Of a stretch of 64,000 nucleotides of DNA, positions 8,255 through 19,405 are shown piece by piece. The first letter of the stretch is position 1; the number at the start of each line of letters is the position of its first letter. A program made the translations under genes and the position numbers. The notes under the pieces were generated by a model. It did no database searches. It saw only the letters and a program-made list of their open reading frames with translations, and had not been told where the DNA came from. This stretch comes from Lactobacillus sp. UCMA15818 (GTDB lineage: Bacteria > Bacillota > Bacilli > Lactobacillales > Lactobacillaceae): assembly GCF_030400225.1 (NCBI RefSeq), contig NZ_VJYB01000003.1, forward strand, positions 165,783 through 229,782, in the 5' to 3' direction.

Positions 8255-8488
8255 TCAATCATCTTTTTTACTATCGGTGTCTGGATTTTTCTCCAGACGC
8301 TTTTTTCTTACCACAATTGCAATGAAAATTGATTCGAGATTTAAGTAGATAAAATCGATAATTATTAAGATTCCGTAAATGAGATGACTACCGCTCGATA
8401 GGCCCCAAAGATTTAAAAGCAATATCGGGATGAAAAAAAGACTTGTGATAGCGACTAACAGAGCTGCATTTTTCCAAAACCATAACAT
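8255..8488 (-). CDS. Small two-helix membrane protein of unknown function
   Basis: About 77 residues with two hydrophobic segments (AALLVAITSLFFIPILLL and YGILIIIDFIYLNLESIFIAIVV) and a charged tail ending DSKKDD, probably cytoplasmic. I do not recognise the family. AGAGGAG stands nine bases before ATG 8488 but touches an upstream in-frame ATG at 8497, so the later start is preferred. It converges on mnmG, and its last codons contain the mnmG terminator. It appears monocistronic. The coherent start site and membrane pattern support a real gene, but the evidence is moderate. Confidence 0.55.
   Translation of the reverse strand: MLWFWKNAALLVAITSLFFIPILLLNLWGLSSGSHLIYGILIIIDFIYLNLESIFIAIVVRKKRLEKNPDTDSKKDD
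8277..8306 (+). terminator. Terminator of mnmE-mnmG
   Basis: GTGTCTGGA (8277-8285) pairs with TCCAGACGC (8292-8300), followed by six T residues. It lies inside the 3' end of the convergent small gene. A weaker hairpin, CAAATA/TATTTG with a T run, lies upstream at 8198-8220. Confidence 0.7.
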
Positions 8489-8685
8489 GTGAGACATCTC
8501 CTCTAGATTAATTAAATTAATAATAAAGCATTTTTGAGTGAAGTGACATAGTTAGACAATGGAAATGAAAAAAAGTATGTGTTTGAAATCACAACCACAG
8601 AATTTAAAATGATATTTTGATGAAAATTAAGATAGCAAATTTGTTGTAGAAATGGTTCTTGTATATCATAATAAGTTCATGCAAT

Positions 8686-8705
8686 CACAATGTTTAAATA
8701 TTGTG
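8686..8705. promoter_or_regulatory. Inverted repeat upstream of pdhA
   Basis: CACAAT, eight bases, ATTGTG, about 140 bases before pdhA in a 348-base gene-free stretch (8498-8845). It has the form of an operator half-site pair. The arm order is opposite to the Rex consensus TTGTG...CACAA, so Rex is not supported. The binding protein is unknown. Confidence 0.3.
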
Positions 8706-8726
8706 CAAAAGGCGTTAAAATAAGTA

Positions 8727-8741
8727 TGAAAGCGGTTTACA
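8727..8741 (+). promoter_or_regulatory. cre-like site (imperfect)
   Basis: TGAAAGCGGTTTACA differs from the CcpA consensus TGWAANCGNTNWCA by one extra base. It lies 105 bases before pdhA. Carbon catabolite control of pyruvate dehydrogenase would make sense, but the insertion lowers confidence. Confidence 0.3.
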
Positions 8742-8833
8742 AAAGAAAAATATAACTTAGTGGAAAGAAATAAGTTGTATCACGGATTACGTTGTAAACG
8801 AGGCTTGCTGTAATGTTTGCTTGATAATGATGA

Positions 8834-9946
<1,113 letters not shown>

Positions 9947-9948
9947 TT

Positions 9949-10926
9949 ATGGCGAACAAGACAATGATTAAAGCAATAACTGATGCGCTAGATCAGGAAC
10001 TTGCAAGAGATGAGAAAGTTCTCGTTTTTGGTGAAGATGTTGGAAAAAATGGGGGAGTTTTCCGTGCTACAGAAGATCTTCAAGCAAAGCATGGTGAAGA
10101 ACGTGTCTTTGATACACCTCTTGCTGAGTCTGGAATTATCGGGCTTTCGACTGGATTGGCTTTGGAAGGTTTTCGTCCAGTACCCGAAATTCAATTCTTT
10201 GGTTTTGTTTTTGAAGCAATGGACCAAATAGCAGGACAGATTGCGCGAATTCATTTCCGACTAGGTGGAACCCGTGAGATGCCAATTACAATTCGTGCTC
10301 CTTTTGGTGGTGGTGTGCATACACCAGAGCTACATGCTGATAGTTTAGAAGGGTTAGTATCGCAAATTCCAGGATTACGTGTTGTTATTCCGAGTAATCC
10401 ATACGATGCTAAGGGTCTCTTAATCTCAGCGATTCGTTCTGATGATCCAGTTGTGTTCTTAGAACATATGAAGTTGTATCGCTCAATTAAAGCCGAAGTA
10501 CCTGATGAAGAATATACAGTACCATTGGACAAAGCTAATATTGTAAAAGAGGGTACAGATTTGACGATTATCACTTATGGTGCAATGGTTCAAGAGGCAA
10601 TCAAGGCGAGTGATGAGTTAACCAAGCAAAATATCAGTGCAGAAGTAGTAGATTTAAGAACTGTGTCTCCGATTGACGAAGAGACTATTCTAGAATCGGT
10701 TAAGAAAACAGGTCGTGCAGTCGTTGTGCAAGAAGCCCAAAAACAAGCAGGAGTGGGTTCGCAAGTAGCTGCACTTATCGCTGAAAAAGGTATTTTATAT
10801 TTAAAAGCACCAATTGGACGCGTTGCAGCACCGAATACACCTTACCCATTTAGTGAAGCTGAAAGTGACTGGCTACCTAACAAGCAGGATGTAGTAGAAA
10901 AAGCACAAGAAATTTTGGAATATTAG
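9949..10926 (+). CDS. pdhB: Pyruvate dehydrogenase E1 component, beta subunit
   Basis: The protein has 325 residues, normal for E1 beta. The transketolase-like pyrimidine-binding domain contains [19 protein letters not shown] and the glutamate that activates thiamine diphosphate. [22 protein letters not shown] and the C-terminal transketolase domain ([19 protein letters not shown]) follow. It forms the alpha2beta2 E1 with PdhA. It starts two bases after the pdhA stop, with the site GGAGGC inside the end of pdhA, so translation is probably coupled. Confidence 0.96.
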   Translation: MANKTMIKAITDALDQELARDEKVLVFGEDVGKNGGVFRATEDLQAKHGEERVFDTPLAESGIIGLSTGLALEGFRPVPEIQFFGFVFEAMDQIAGQIARIHFRLGGTREMPITIRAPFGGGVHTPELHADSLEGLVSQIPGLRVVIPSNPYDAKGLLISAIRSDDPVVFLEHMKLYRSIKAEVPDEEYTVPLDKANIVKEGTDLTIITYGAMVQEAIKASDELTKQNISAEVVDLRTVSPIDEETILESVKKTGRAVVVQEAQKQAGVGSQVAALIAEKGILYLKAPIGRVAAPNTPYPFSEAESDWLPNKQDVVEKAQEILEY

Positions 10927-10937
10927 GAGGCGAGCAA

Positions 10938-12278
10938 ATGGGTACGTATCAATTTAAATTACCAGATATTGGTGAAGGAATTTCAGAAGGCACAGTTGCA
11001 CAATGGTATGTAAAAGTTGGTGATGTTCTAAAAGAAGATGACGATTTATTAGAGATTGAAAATGATAAATCAGTTGAAGAAATTCCATCTCCTGTGGCAG
11101 GAACTGTCAAGAATATTCTTGTGGATGAAGGTGAAACTGCTGAGGTTGGGCAAGCTTTAATTGAGTTTGAGGTCGAAGGAGCAGGAAATGTTACCAAGGG
11201 AGCAGAAACAGCAGCACCACAAACATCTGCTGAACAGACACCAGCTTCTCCAGCTGTAGAGGCAGCAGCACCAGTGGCAGAAACTAGTGTACCTGAAACT
11301 GAGAAAAAAGAAACTAATGTTACTAAAATGGCTGAGGTAGACAGAACGTTGCCAGTCTTAGCGATGCCAGCAGTCCGCGTGTATGCTAGAGAAAAAGACG
11401 TAGATATCTCAAAGGTGAGTGGAACTGGGTCACATGGTCATGTCACGAAAGAAGATATTGATGTATTCTTACAAGGTGACGGTGAGAGTGGGATCGCAGA
11501 AATACAAAAAGTAGCAAGTCAAGATGCTGATACAATAATTTCTACAAGTAATGGTTCACAGGCAACAAGTCAAGAATGGCCAGAAACTAGAGAAAAGATG
11601 TCGGGAATCCGTAAAGCTACAGCTAAAGCAATGGTGAATAGTGTTAGTGAAATCCCACATGTTACCGTTTTTGATGATGTTGTGGTTGATAAACTATGGA
11701 AACATCGTAAGCAATACAAGACGATGGCAGCTGAACGGGAAGTTAGACTTACTTTCTTGCCATATGTTGTTAAGGCATTAGCAGTTGTAATGAAAGAATT
11801 TCCAATTTTTAACTCATATGTAGATATGGAAAAACAAGAAATTGCATATCGCGATTATATTAATGTTGGAGTTGCAACAGATACTGATAGAGGCCTATTC
11901 GTACCTAATATTAAAAATGCTGATCAAAAGAGTCTGTTTGGGCTGGCAAAACAAATTACGGAAAATACGGAAAAAGCAAAAGATGGCAAACTTGCTGGCG
12001 CTGATATGAAACATACGGGGATGTCGATTACAAATATCGGTTCAATCGGAGGCGGTTTCTTTACACCAATTATTAATTGGCCAGAGGTTGCAATTTTAGG
12101 CTTAGGGAAGATTACAAAAGAAGCAGTTGTGGTGGAAGATGAAATTAAAGTTGCTTATGTATTAAAACTTTCGCTTTCATTCGATCATCGTATTATTGAT
12201 GGTGCAACGGCTCAAAAGGCACTTAATCGTTTAGGTGAACTATTGAGTGAACCAGAACTATTATTGATGGAGGGATGA
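10938..12278 (+). CDS. pdhC: Dihydrolipoamide acetyltransferase (PDH E2)
   Basis: The protein has 446 residues with one N-terminal lipoyl domain; the lipoylated lysine is K44 in ENDKSVEE. An Ala/Pro/Glu-rich linker covers about residues 85-130. The peripheral-subunit-binding domain ([27 protein letters not shown]) follows. The catalytic acyltransferase domain carries [10 protein letters not shown], where His and Asp form the active site. E2 passes the acetyl group from lipoate to CoA and forms the core of the complex. It lies 11 bases after pdhB, with AGGAGG before the start. Confidence 0.96.
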   Translation: MGTYQFKLPDIGEGISEGTVAQWYVKVGDVLKEDDDLLEIENDKSVEEIPSPVAGTVKNILVDEGETAEVGQALIEFEVEGAGNVTKGAETAAPQTSAEQTPASPAVEAAAPVAETSVPETEKKETNVTKMAEVDRTLPVLAMPAVRVYAREKDVDISKVSGTGSHGHVTKEDIDVFLQGDGESGIAEIQKVASQDADTIISTSNGSQATSQEWPETREKMSGIRKATAKAMVNSVSEIPHVTVFDDVVVDKLWKHRKQYKTMAAEREVRLTFLPYVVKALAVVMKEFPIFNSYVDMEKQEIAYRDYINVGVATDTDRGLFVPNIKNADQKSLFGLAKQITENTEKAKDGKLAGADMKHTGMSITNIGSIGGGFFTPIINWPEVAILGLGKITKEAVVVEDEIKVAYVLKLSLSFDHRIIDGATAQKALNRLGELLSEPELLLMEG

Positions 12279-12282
12279 GCAG

Positions 12283-13689
12283 ATGGTAGTTGGAGATTTT
12301 GCAATTGAACTTGATACAGTGGTAATTGGTGCTGGACCTGGTGGGTATGTTGCTGCAATTAGGGCTGCTGAAAAGGGACAGAAAGTTACGGTTATTGAGA
12401 AAGAATATATTGGTGGAGTATGTCTAAATGTTGGCTGTATTCCTTCAAAAGCATTAATTGAGGCAGCTCATCGTTATCAAAGAGCAATGAACTCATCTGA
12501 AATGGGTTTGCGTGTTACAGCAGCGACCCTTGATTTTAAACAAACACAGAAATGGAAACAAGAAAGTGTAGTTGATAAATTAACAGGTGGTGTGGCAGGA
12601 TTATTTAAAAAACATCATATTGATGTAATTTGGGGCAGTGCATTTTTGAAAGATGATCATAGTTTGCGTGTAATGACAGATGATTCTGCTCAGACGTACA
12701 GTTTTAATAATTTAATTATTGCTACTGGTAGTCATCCAATCGAGATTCCTAACTTTAAATTCAAAGGAAAGGTCCTAGACTCAACAGGAGCTTTGGCACT
12801 TCAAGAGGTTCCTAAGAAGTTGATAGTAGTTGGTGGAGGTTACATCGGATGTGAGCTAGCGTCTGCATATGCAAATTTAGGTGCCCATGTTTCTATCCTT
12901 GAAGGGGCCGATCGAATTTTAGCCAATTATGAGAAGGATTTGGTGGCTGTTGTTGAACATCATTTTAGCGGTCAACATGTTGATATTTATACTAATGCGA
13001 TTGCGAAGATGTCGGAACAAACAGATAAGGGCGTTAAAATTAAATTTGATGTTAGTGGCGAGGAAAAAGAATTAGAGGCTGATTATTGTGTTGTGTGTGT
13101 GGGACGCAAACCGAATACTGCGGATATGGGTTTGGAACATATCGGGGTGAAAATTGGGGATCGTGGACTAATTGAGGTCGATGCACAGTGTCGAACAAGT
13201 GTTGGCAATATCTATGCAATTGGAGATGTTGTGCCTGGAGCTGCATTGGCGCATAAAGCCAGTTATGAAGGGAAAATTGCAGCAGAAGCAATCTCTGGTT
13301 CCAAAGGAATTGTAGATTATCGCGCTATGCCAGCCGTATGCTATACAGATAGCGAGATTGCAACAACTGGTTTAACAGTTGCAGAAGCTAAGAAACAGGG
13401 TCTTGATGTTAAGAAGGCACAATTCCCATTTGCAGCTAACGGACGTGCAATCTCAATGAGCAGTACAAATGGGTTTGTACGTCTTGTATTTGAAAAAAAC
13501 AGTCAAGCAGTTGTCGGGGCTCAAATTGTTGGGCCAAATGCTAGTGATTTAATTACAGAATTAACGCTAGCAATTGAAACAGGTGCAACTGTTGAAGATG
13601 TTTCATTAACTATTCATCCACATCCAAGTATTAGTGAAGCTGTTATGGATGCTACTGACATTGCACTAGGATTACCAATTAATATTTAG
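12283..13689 (+). CDS. pdhD: Dihydrolipoamide dehydrogenase (PDH E3)
   Basis: The protein has 468 residues. It has the FAD motif GAGPGGYVAAIRAAEKG, the redox-active disulfide C47/C52 in GGVCLNVGCIPSKAL, the NAD motif VVGGGYIGCELASAYANLGA and AIGDVVPGAALAHKA. The C-terminal HPHPSISEA supplies the catalytic His-Glu pair. It reoxidises E2 dihydrolipoamide with NAD. It starts four bases after pdhC. The ATG is preceded by GGAGGGATGAGCAG. Confidence 0.96.
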   Translation: MVVGDFAIELDTVVIGAGPGGYVAAIRAAEKGQKVTVIEKEYIGGVCLNVGCIPSKALIEAAHRYQRAMNSSEMGLRVTAATLDFKQTQKWKQESVVDKLTGGVAGLFKKHHIDVIWGSAFLKDDHSLRVMTDDSAQTYSFNNLIIATGSHPIEIPNFKFKGKVLDSTGALALQEVPKKLIVVGGGYIGCELASAYANLGAHVSILEGADRILANYEKDLVAVVEHHFSGQHVDIYTNAIAKMSEQTDKGVKIKFDVSGEEKELEADYCVVCVGRKPNTADMGLEHIGVKIGDRGLIEVDAQCRTSVGNIYAIGDVVPGAALAHKASYEGKIAAEAISGSKGIVDYRAMPAVCYTDSEIATTGLTVAEAKKQGLDVKKAQFPFAANGRAISMSSTNGFVRLVFEKNSQAVVGAQIVGPNASDLITELTLAIETGATVEDVSLTIHPHPSISEAVMDATDIALGLPINI

Positions 13690-13704
13690 GGAGTGATTTT
13701 GAAT

Positions 13705-14718
13705 ATGCAATATGTAGCGATGAAGACATTCGATATTCGGCGGAATTTGGCAACTGAACAATACTTGATGAATAGCGATAAATTAAAATTACCAGTTGTG
13801 TTATTTTATATTGAGGATCGTTGTGTGATTGTCGGGCGCAATCAAAATACAATTGAAGAGGTTGATCAGAATTATTGTAGAGAAAACGGAGTGACTGTTA
13901 CCAGAAGACTTTCTGGTGGAGGTGCCATGTATCAAGATCTAGGAAATTTATGTTTTAGTTTTATCGTTGATGCTGAGAACCAAGAGTTTGGTGATTTTAA
14001 AAAAATGGTTTCCCCAATAGTTAAGGCTCTACACGAAATGGGTGTGACAGGAGCAGAAGTAACTGGACGTAATGATATTGTTGTCGATGGAAAGAAGTTC
14101 TCTGGAAATGCAATGTATACTCGAGGTGGAAAAACATTCTCGCATGGAACACTGATGTTAGATGTTGATACTTCAGAAGTTGCTAAAACATTGACGGTAC
14201 CTTTGGACAAAATTCAATCTAAAGGAATAAAATCTGTGCGTAGTCGTGTTACGAATTTACGATCTTATCTTTTGCCTGAATATCAAAACATCACAACTGA
14301 AGAGTTTCGTGATTTGTTAATCACTAAAGTTTTAGGTGTAGATGGTATTGAACAGGCAAAGGAAAATGAATATCTTTTAACGATAGAAGATGAAAAGAAG
14401 ATTGATGAGATCGAGTCACAATATTATGGCAATTGGGATTGGGTTTATGGTAAATCGCCCAAGTTTACTGTTAAAAGGCGGAAACACTTTACAAGTGGAA
14501 CAATTGACGCACGTATTCTTGTCGAAAAAGGAAAGATTGAAAATATAAAATTCTATGGTGACTTTTTTGGAACAAATAATGTGAGTGAACTTGAATCAGA
14601 ACTTACTGGTAGTATTTTTGATAAAACGCAGTTAGAGATAAAGCTTCATAATAGTAACTTAAGTCAATATTTCCAAGGTATTCCTGAACAAGAAATAATT
14701 GATTTGTTAGCTGGCTAA
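13705..14718 (+). CDS. lplA: Lipoate-protein ligase A
   Basis: About 337 residues from the ATG at 13705; GTG (13693) and TTG (13699) upstream are alternative starts near the GGGAG site. The ligase domain shows TRRLSGGGAMYQDLGNLCFSF and GRNDIVVDGKKFSGNA, the lipoyl-AMP binding blocks with the conserved lysine. A C-terminal accessory domain includes KSPKFTVKRRKHF. The enzyme activates free lipoate with ATP and attaches it to E2. Its place directly after pdhD indicates that it loads PdhC, consistent with lactobacilli that scavenge lipoate. A terminator follows at 14749. Confidence 0.93.
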   Translation: MQYVAMKTFDIRRNLATEQYLMNSDKLKLPVVLFYIEDRCVIVGRNQNTIEEVDQNYCRENGVTVTRRLSGGGAMYQDLGNLCFSFIVDAENQEFGDFKKMVSPIVKALHEMGVTGAEVTGRNDIVVDGKKFSGNAMYTRGGKTFSHGTLMLDVDTSEVAKTLTVPLDKIQSKGIKSVRSRVTNLRSYLLPEYQNITTEEFRDLLITKVLGVDGIEQAKENEYLLTIEDEKKIDEIESQYYGNWDWVYGKSPKFTVKRRKHFTSGTIDARILVEKGKIENIKFYGDFFGTNNVSELESELTGSIFDKTQLEIKLHNSNLSQYFQGIPEQEIIDLLAG

Positions 14719-14748
14719 TATTAGTGGGTGACTATGGTTAATTAGAGA

Positions 14749-14783
14749 AAGGGACTGTATTTTTGTGGCAGTCCTTTTTATAT
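14749..14783 (+). terminator. Terminator of pdhABCD-lplA
   Basis: AAGGGACTG (14749-14757) pairs with CAGTCCTTT (14769-14777), followed by a T-rich run. Confidence 0.8.
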
Positions 14784-14822
14784 TTCCTATAAAAAGGTTT
14801 GTAAGCTGAACACGGAGAAGAG

Positions 14823-15971
14823 ATGAATAAAATGAAATGGCAAACTGCTTGGGTACATGAATGCAGTGATTTTTCAACTTTGCCTTTTAAAATGGCTGAA
14901 TTAACAGAAGTAGTTCAAATGACGATGAATGTTAGTGGTAATGCTGTCAGGTTTGAATTATCAAATCTGTATGGTACGGAAGATCTTAGGTTTAACGAGG
15001 TTAGTTTTAGCACGGATGAGAAGTTCCACGTGAAACACAGAATATATTTTGATGATAATGGGATTGTTACTATAAAAAAAGGAACAACGATAATTACCGA
15101 TGCATTGGAGTTTAAGATTATTCCAGGGATGAAAATTTTTTTAAGACTGGTCAGTAATAAATCTCAAAAATATATGGATTTTGCTAATACCTATGATACA
15201 TCAATGACAAATGCGGTAATTGTTAGAAAAGCCGGGACAAGTCCGTTATTACGCCAGACACTTGGTGCAAGACGGGGTTGGTTTTGTCTAAGCAAAGTAG
15301 AGGTATATAGTGACTACCAAGCAAAAGTTATTTCTATAATTGGGGATTCGTTGGTTGAAATGGGATATATTAGTGATAGTCTCATGGCATTGTTATATAA
15401 GCAATTTCCTGGTAAAGCAGTTGTTTTGAATTATGGCGTTTCTGGTCAGAGAATGCTTAATGATGCTCCTCAGGATGAGCCATTATTTGCAACATTTGGG
15501 ATAAAGACGAGGGAAATGTTACCCAAGGTATTGCAGAATAGTCCAGACCTAGTGCTAGTGTGCACAGGACTAAATGATTTAATACTACCTATTTTTAGTC
15601 AAGAGGCACAAAATCAACTAGTCAAAGCGCAAGAACTTTTCATGGAATTTGAGTATATCTATGAACAGATAAGAAGTAAAGGGAGTCAGGTTATGTTAGG
15701 CACAATAACACCGTTTGAAATCGGGCATACACAGGAGATTCATACTTCAGTAATGGAACAAAATATTATTACTAGAATAAAATTAAACAAGTTTCTCCAG
15801 CAAAAATACCAGAATCAATTAGTTAGTAGTGCCTTATTGGTTGAAAATGATGGTTTTCGACTGCTTAAGCAGTATGATTTAGGAGATCACATACATATCA
15901 ATAAGGTAGCTGGAGAAATTATCGCGCAGAGTATATATAAAAAAGTTGTGACAGCAGTAGGGCTTGAATAA
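14823..15971 (+). CDS. SGNH/GDSL-family hydrolase with N-terminal beta domain
   Basis: The protein has 382 residues without a signal peptide. Residues 1-165 look like the beta-sandwich domain found before some SGNH hydrolases. The SGNH domain then has SIIGDSLVEMG (block I, nucleophile Ser), NYGVSGQRML (block II Gly), TGLNDLILP (block III Asn) and DHIHIN (block V Asp and His). All four blocks are intact, so esterase or deacetylase activity is expected. The substrate is unknown; carbohydrate esters are common for this architecture. It is a single gene between the pdh terminator and queH. Start: ATG 14823 after GGAGAAG. Confidence 0.8.
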   Translation: MNKMKWQTAWVHECSDFSTLPFKMAELTEVVQMTMNVSGNAVRFELSNLYGTEDLRFNEVSFSTDEKFHVKHRIYFDDNGIVTIKKGTTIITDALEFKIIPGMKIFLRLVSNKSQKYMDFANTYDTSMTNAVIVRKAGTSPLLRQTLGARRGWFCLSKVEVYSDYQAKVISIIGDSLVEMGYISDSLMALLYKQFPGKAVVLNYGVSGQRMLNDAPQDEPLFATFGIKTREMLPKVLQNSPDLVLVCTGLNDLILPIFSQEAQNQLVKAQELFMEFEYIYEQIRSKGSQVMLGTITPFEIGHTQEIHTSVMEQNIITRIKLNKFLQQKYQNQLVSSALLVENDGFRLLKQYDLGDHIHINKVAGEIIAQSIYKKVVTAVGLE

Positions 15972-16038
15972 TATTATTTTGGTGATATATATACAATGGT
16001 AGTATACTGTGCATATAAAATTATTACGAGGTTAGATA

Positions 16039-16806
16039 ATGATTGATTTACATGAAATATTAGATAAAATGAATTTAAAACAGAAAATTAATTATGATAA
16101 GATACTCCAAAAGATGATTGCAAATTGGCAAAAAGACGATAGTAGACCATCAATTTTACTACATAGTTGCTGTGCACCATGTAGTACCTATACTTTGGAG
16201 TACTTAACACAGTATGCCGATGTAACTGTCTATTATGCAAACTCGAACATTCATCCGCGGGCAGAGTACCAACGAAGAGAGTATGTCCAGCAGAAATTCA
16301 TCAGTGATTTTAATCAAAAAACTGGCAATCATGTTCAGTTTATTGCAGCGCCATATGAGCCACAAGAATATTTTCTGGCAGTCAGAGGACTTGAAAAAGA
16401 GCCTGAAGGAGGACAGAGATGTCGAGCATGCTTTAGCTATAGGCTGGATTTAGTTGCTGCGAAGGCTGTAGAATTGAGATTCGATTACTTTGGAAGTGCA
16501 TTAACGATTAGTCCGCATAAGAACTCACAGGTGGTTAATAGTGTTGGAATAGAGGTCCAAAATTTTTATAGTACTAAATATTTACCCAGTGATTTTAAAA
16601 AAAATAATGGGTATCAACGTTCAGTAGAAATGTGCCAAGAATATGATGTGTACCGACAGTGTTATTGCGGGTGTATTTTTGCTGCGAAAGCACAAAAAAT
16701 TGATCTTTCAAACACGCGAAGGGAAGCTTTGGCATACTTAAAGGATAAGGATACCAAGACAGACTTTGCAGATATTAAATTTGTATATCATGAAGAAAAA
16801 AATTAA
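16039..16806 (+). CDS. queH: Epoxyqueuosine reductase QueH (DUF208 family)
   Basis: The protein has 255 residues with the QueH cysteine pattern: HSCCAPCSTYTLEYL near residue 46, then EGGQRCRACFSYRLD and YRQCYCGCIFA. The cysteines bind an iron-sulfur cluster and a further metal. QueH carries out the last step of queuosine synthesis, reducing epoxyqueuosine to queuosine in tRNA. No other queuosine gene is in the window, in keeping with salvage in lactobacilli. The ATG follows GAGGTTAG. A terminator lies 50 bases downstream. Confidence 0.92.
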   Translation: MIDLHEILDKMNLKQKINYDKILQKMIANWQKDDSRPSILLHSCCAPCSTYTLEYLTQYADVTVYYANSNIHPRAEYQRREYVQQKFISDFNQKTGNHVQFIAAPYEPQEYFLAVRGLEKEPEGGQRCRACFSYRLDLVAAKAVELRFDYFGSALTISPHKNSQVVNSVGIEVQNFYSTKYLPSDFKKNNGYQRSVEMCQEYDVYRQCYCGCIFAAKAQKIDLSNTRREALAYLKDKDTKTDFADIKFVYHEEKN

Positions 16807-16856
16807 ACTTTAAGGTAGATCATTGGTTTTTAAAAGTAAAAGAGCTGTCCAACTTT

Positions 16857-16891
16857 AGAATCTGTTAAAAAAATAGCAGATTCTTTTTTTA
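16857..16891 (+). terminator. Terminator of queH
   Basis: AGAATCTGTTA pairs with TAGCAGATTCT (one wobble) around an A6 loop, followed by a run of seven T residues. Confidence 0.85.
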
Positions 16892-16923
16892 TACCGTTTT
16901 TTTCATGAATGTATATTTTTGCT

Positions 16924-16951
16924 TTGAAATGTATAAATGTGATGATAGAAT
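16924..16951 (+). promoter_or_regulatory. Promoter of the D-2-hydroxyacid dehydrogenase gene
   Basis: TTGAAA (16924-16929), 16 bases, TAGAAT (16946-16951). A start near 16958 agrees with translation from the ATG at 16992, not from in-frame codons at 16905. Confidence 0.6.
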
Positions 16952-16991
16952 GCTTTTAAGGTGTATATTTGATGGGAAGTGGGTGGCTCAA

Positions 16992-17972
16992 ATGAAAGTA
17001 ATGATTTCAGACTTTAAGGAATTAATGCAAAAAGACAATATGGTTGAAATAAAATTATTAAAAAAGAACCATCCAGATTGGATAGTTGTGACGTGTCCCT
17101 ATGATTCGAAGGAACCATCAGCCTTTTTCAATGAACTTAAGGATGCTGATGCATTAATTACAGCTTTTTTGCCAATTGATAAAAAAATGTTTGATGCAGC
17201 GCCAAAACTAAAACTAATATCTATTAGTGCGGTCGGCTACGAAAAAGTTGATGTACAGCTGGCACAGGAAAGAGGAGTCAGAATTTGTGCGATTGGTGAG
17301 TATTGTACACAAGATGTTGCTGAATTTACAATCTCATTAATTCTTGCATTAGTAAAGAGACTGAAGCAATATGACAGGCTTGTAAGCAAAGAACATCGTT
17401 GGGAATATGATGCTTTTATGGCCCAACCTAGGCTTTCGCGGATGACTTTGGGAATTTTTGGCTATGGACGAATTGGTGCGGCAGTTGCTAAAATGGCGAG
17501 TGCATTAGGAATGCGAGTAATCGCATATAGCAGACATATAGTTGACGGAACAATAAAAAATGGGGTGGAATTTGTAACGGAAGCTCAGTTATTGGTGAGC
17601 GCAGATATCGTTTCTAATCATATGAGAGCTACATCTGATAATTATCATTTTTTTAATACTAATACTTTTCAAAAAATGGGACAAAAAAAGCCCTATTTCA
17701 TCAATGTTTCAAGAGGAGAAACCGTTAATGAGACAGAGCTTTTGACAGCACTTGATTGTGGTATGATTCGCGGTGCTGCACTTGACGTATTGGAGAGTGA
17801 GACACCTGATTTAGTCAATAATCCCTTATTAGAGAGAAATAATGTAATAATTTCTCCGCATGCAGCCTTTTATTCACAAGATTCAATGGCTTCTTTACAG
17901 AGAATATCTTGTGAGAATGTAATATCCTTTTTTGAAGGTCAAAACGAAAAAGTTTTTAATTTTGTTGATTAG
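16992..17972 (+). CDS. D-isomer-specific 2-hydroxyacid dehydrogenase
   Basis: About 326 residues from ATG 16992. The open frame begins at 16905, but that start would precede the promoter. The NAD-binding motif is GIFGYGRIGAAVAKMASALGM. Catalytic residues are Arg in NVSRGETVN, Glu in LDVLESE and His in ISPHAAFYS. The family reduces 2-keto acids to D-2-hydroxy acids or acts on phosphoglycerate and similar substrates. The substrate cannot be assigned. HMRAT replaces the more usual HLPLT at the nucleotide/substrate loop, so it is not a standard D-LDH. Its last 17 bases overlap the end of the convergent MFS gene. Confidence 0.85.
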   Translation: MKVMISDFKELMQKDNMVEIKLLKKNHPDWIVVTCPYDSKEPSAFFNELKDADALITAFLPIDKKMFDAAPKLKLISISAVGYEKVDVQLAQERGVRICAIGEYCTQDVAEFTISLILALVKRLKQYDRLVSKEHRWEYDAFMAQPRLSRMTLGIFGYGRIGAAVAKMASALGMRVIAYSRHIVDGTIKNGVEFVTEAQLLVSADIVSNHMRATSDNYHFFNTNTFQKMGQKKPYFINVSRGETVNETELLTALDCGMIRGAALDVLESETPDLVNNPLLERNNVIISPHAAFYSQDSMASLQRISCENVISFFEGQNEKVFNFVD

Positions 17973-19323
17973 TAGTTTTAGCAGTTTTCAAATAAATTCG
18001 TATGGTAAACACCATTAAAAGTAGTAGAATCACGGTAAACCAAATGGACAAGCGCGTTCCAAATGTAAATGAGTTAGGTATATCTGCGATTACAATCATT
18101 ATAGTTGTTGATACCGAAGCAGCGACTTGTCTGAAAGTATTGTTCAGAGCTGAGGCATGGCTAATATCTGTTGGTGTGATATCCTTGAAAGCTTCTGACA
18201 TTGCCGGTGCAAAGACCAATGAGTTTCCAATCATCCTAATAAGATATGCAGAGGCTATTAGCCAAGCAGAGGTTGTTTCTGTTAATAGAACTAAGGGAAT
18301 TGTTGCAATTAGCATTAATAAAACACCCATATACAATAAGTGTTTTGGTCCATGGCTATCATAATAGCGACCTGCTAGTGCTGCAAAAAGTGCATTTAAA
18401 ATTGCACCTGGTAACAGAATGAAACCAGCCTGCATACTATTCAATCCTTGAACATTTTCTACAAAAATTGGGATAATTTGTTCTGTGCCAATGAGCACCA
18501 TGAAGGCAAGCATTCCAATGATCGTCAGTAGACTAAAAGACCGGACTTTGAGTATCTGTACTCTAAGAACTGGTTGGGTGAGTCGTAATTGACGCTTGTA
18601 GAAGATTGTTAACAAGAAAATGCCAACAAGCAGCATGAGCCCGGCAAGTAGATAGCTTTGTTTATACAGAGTGAGACTTGCCAGAGCCAGAGTGGCACCA
18701 GTAAGTGAGAGAATTACAGATAAGATATCAATTTTGACGGCTTTTTTTTGCGAATAGTTAGGGAAATAAAAGAGAGCGATTAGCCAAACAAAAATAACGA
18801 GCGGTAATACAAGAATAAATAAAAAACGCCAATTCAAAAAATGCAGAATAACACCAGAAATGGTTGGTCCAATTGCTGGACCAGAGGCGATTACTAAACC
18901 AGATAACCCTAGGACAGTTCCTCTCTTTTCTGGGGGATAAATTGTTACCACAGTGGTCATCTGAAAAGACATGAGTATTCCTCCAGCACAGGCTTGAAGA
19001 ATGCGGGCAATTAACAAGATAAGGAAATTAGTAGCTAATGAGCCTAGAATAGTACCAAAAATAAAAATACCAGTTGTTACTAAAAATAATTGCCTATTTG
19101 AATACTTGTCATATAAGTTAGAGGATAATGGTGTGACAATTCCTATAATTAGGATATATCCGGTAGTCAGCCACTGGACGTTACTTAAAGAAACACTCAT
19201 TGTTTTTTGAATAACCGGTAAAGCAGTAATCATCATTGTTTGACTAGCTAATGTGAGAAATGTAATTAAGAGCAGGAGAATTGTGACAACTGTTCTTTTT
19301 TCTTTTGTAATATGTGTGTTCAT
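17956..19323 (-). CDS. MFS multidrug efflux transporter, DHA2 (EmrB/QacA) type
   Basis: The protein has 455 residues and about 13-14 hydrophobic segments. N-terminal motifs include QTMMITALPVIQ and WLTTGYIL. Antiporter motif C is present as GLVIASGPAIGPTISG. These mark proton-driven drug:H+ antiporters of the inner membrane. The substrate is not predictable. It is monocistronic and convergent with the hydroxyacid dehydrogenase, overlapping by 17 bases. A perfect 15-base palindrome lies 83 bases upstream and may bind a repressor that is not encoded nearby. Confidence 0.88.
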   Translation of the reverse strand: MNTHITKEKRTVVTILLLLITFLTLASQTMMITALPVIQKTMSVSLSNVQWLTTGYILIIGIVTPLSSNLYDKYSNRQLFLVTTGIFIFGTILGSLATNFLILLIARILQACAGGILMSFQMTTVVTIYPPEKRGTVLGLSGLVIASGPAIGPTISGVILHFLNWRFLFILVLPLVIFVWLIALFYFPNYSQKKAVKIDILSVILSLTGATLALASLTLYKQSYLLAGLMLLVGIFLLTIFYKRQLRLTQPVLRVQILKVRSFSLLTIIGMLAFMVLIGTEQIIPIFVENVQGLNSMQAGFILLPGAILNALFAALAGRYYDSHGPKHLLYMGVLLMLIATIPLVLLTETTSAWLIASAYLIRMIGNSLVFAPAMSEAFKDITPTDISHASALNNTFRQVAASVSTTIMIVIADIPNSFTFGTRLSIWFTVILLLLMVFTIRIYLKTAKTTNQQN

Positions 19324-19405
19324 AAATGATTCCCTTCTATAAATAACGAATGATATCTGTGTTGAATTTTGTACTTAATAAAAAAATGTATTGCAGTAAC
19401 CACCC

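Noticed and set aside
8686..8705. Rex operator before pdhA
   Set aside because: The arms read CACAAT...ATTGTG, the reverse order of the Rex consensus.
16992..17972. Classical D-lactate dehydrogenase
   Set aside because: The substrate and nucleotide loops differ from D-LDH (HMRAT, shorter C-terminus), so only the broad family is named.
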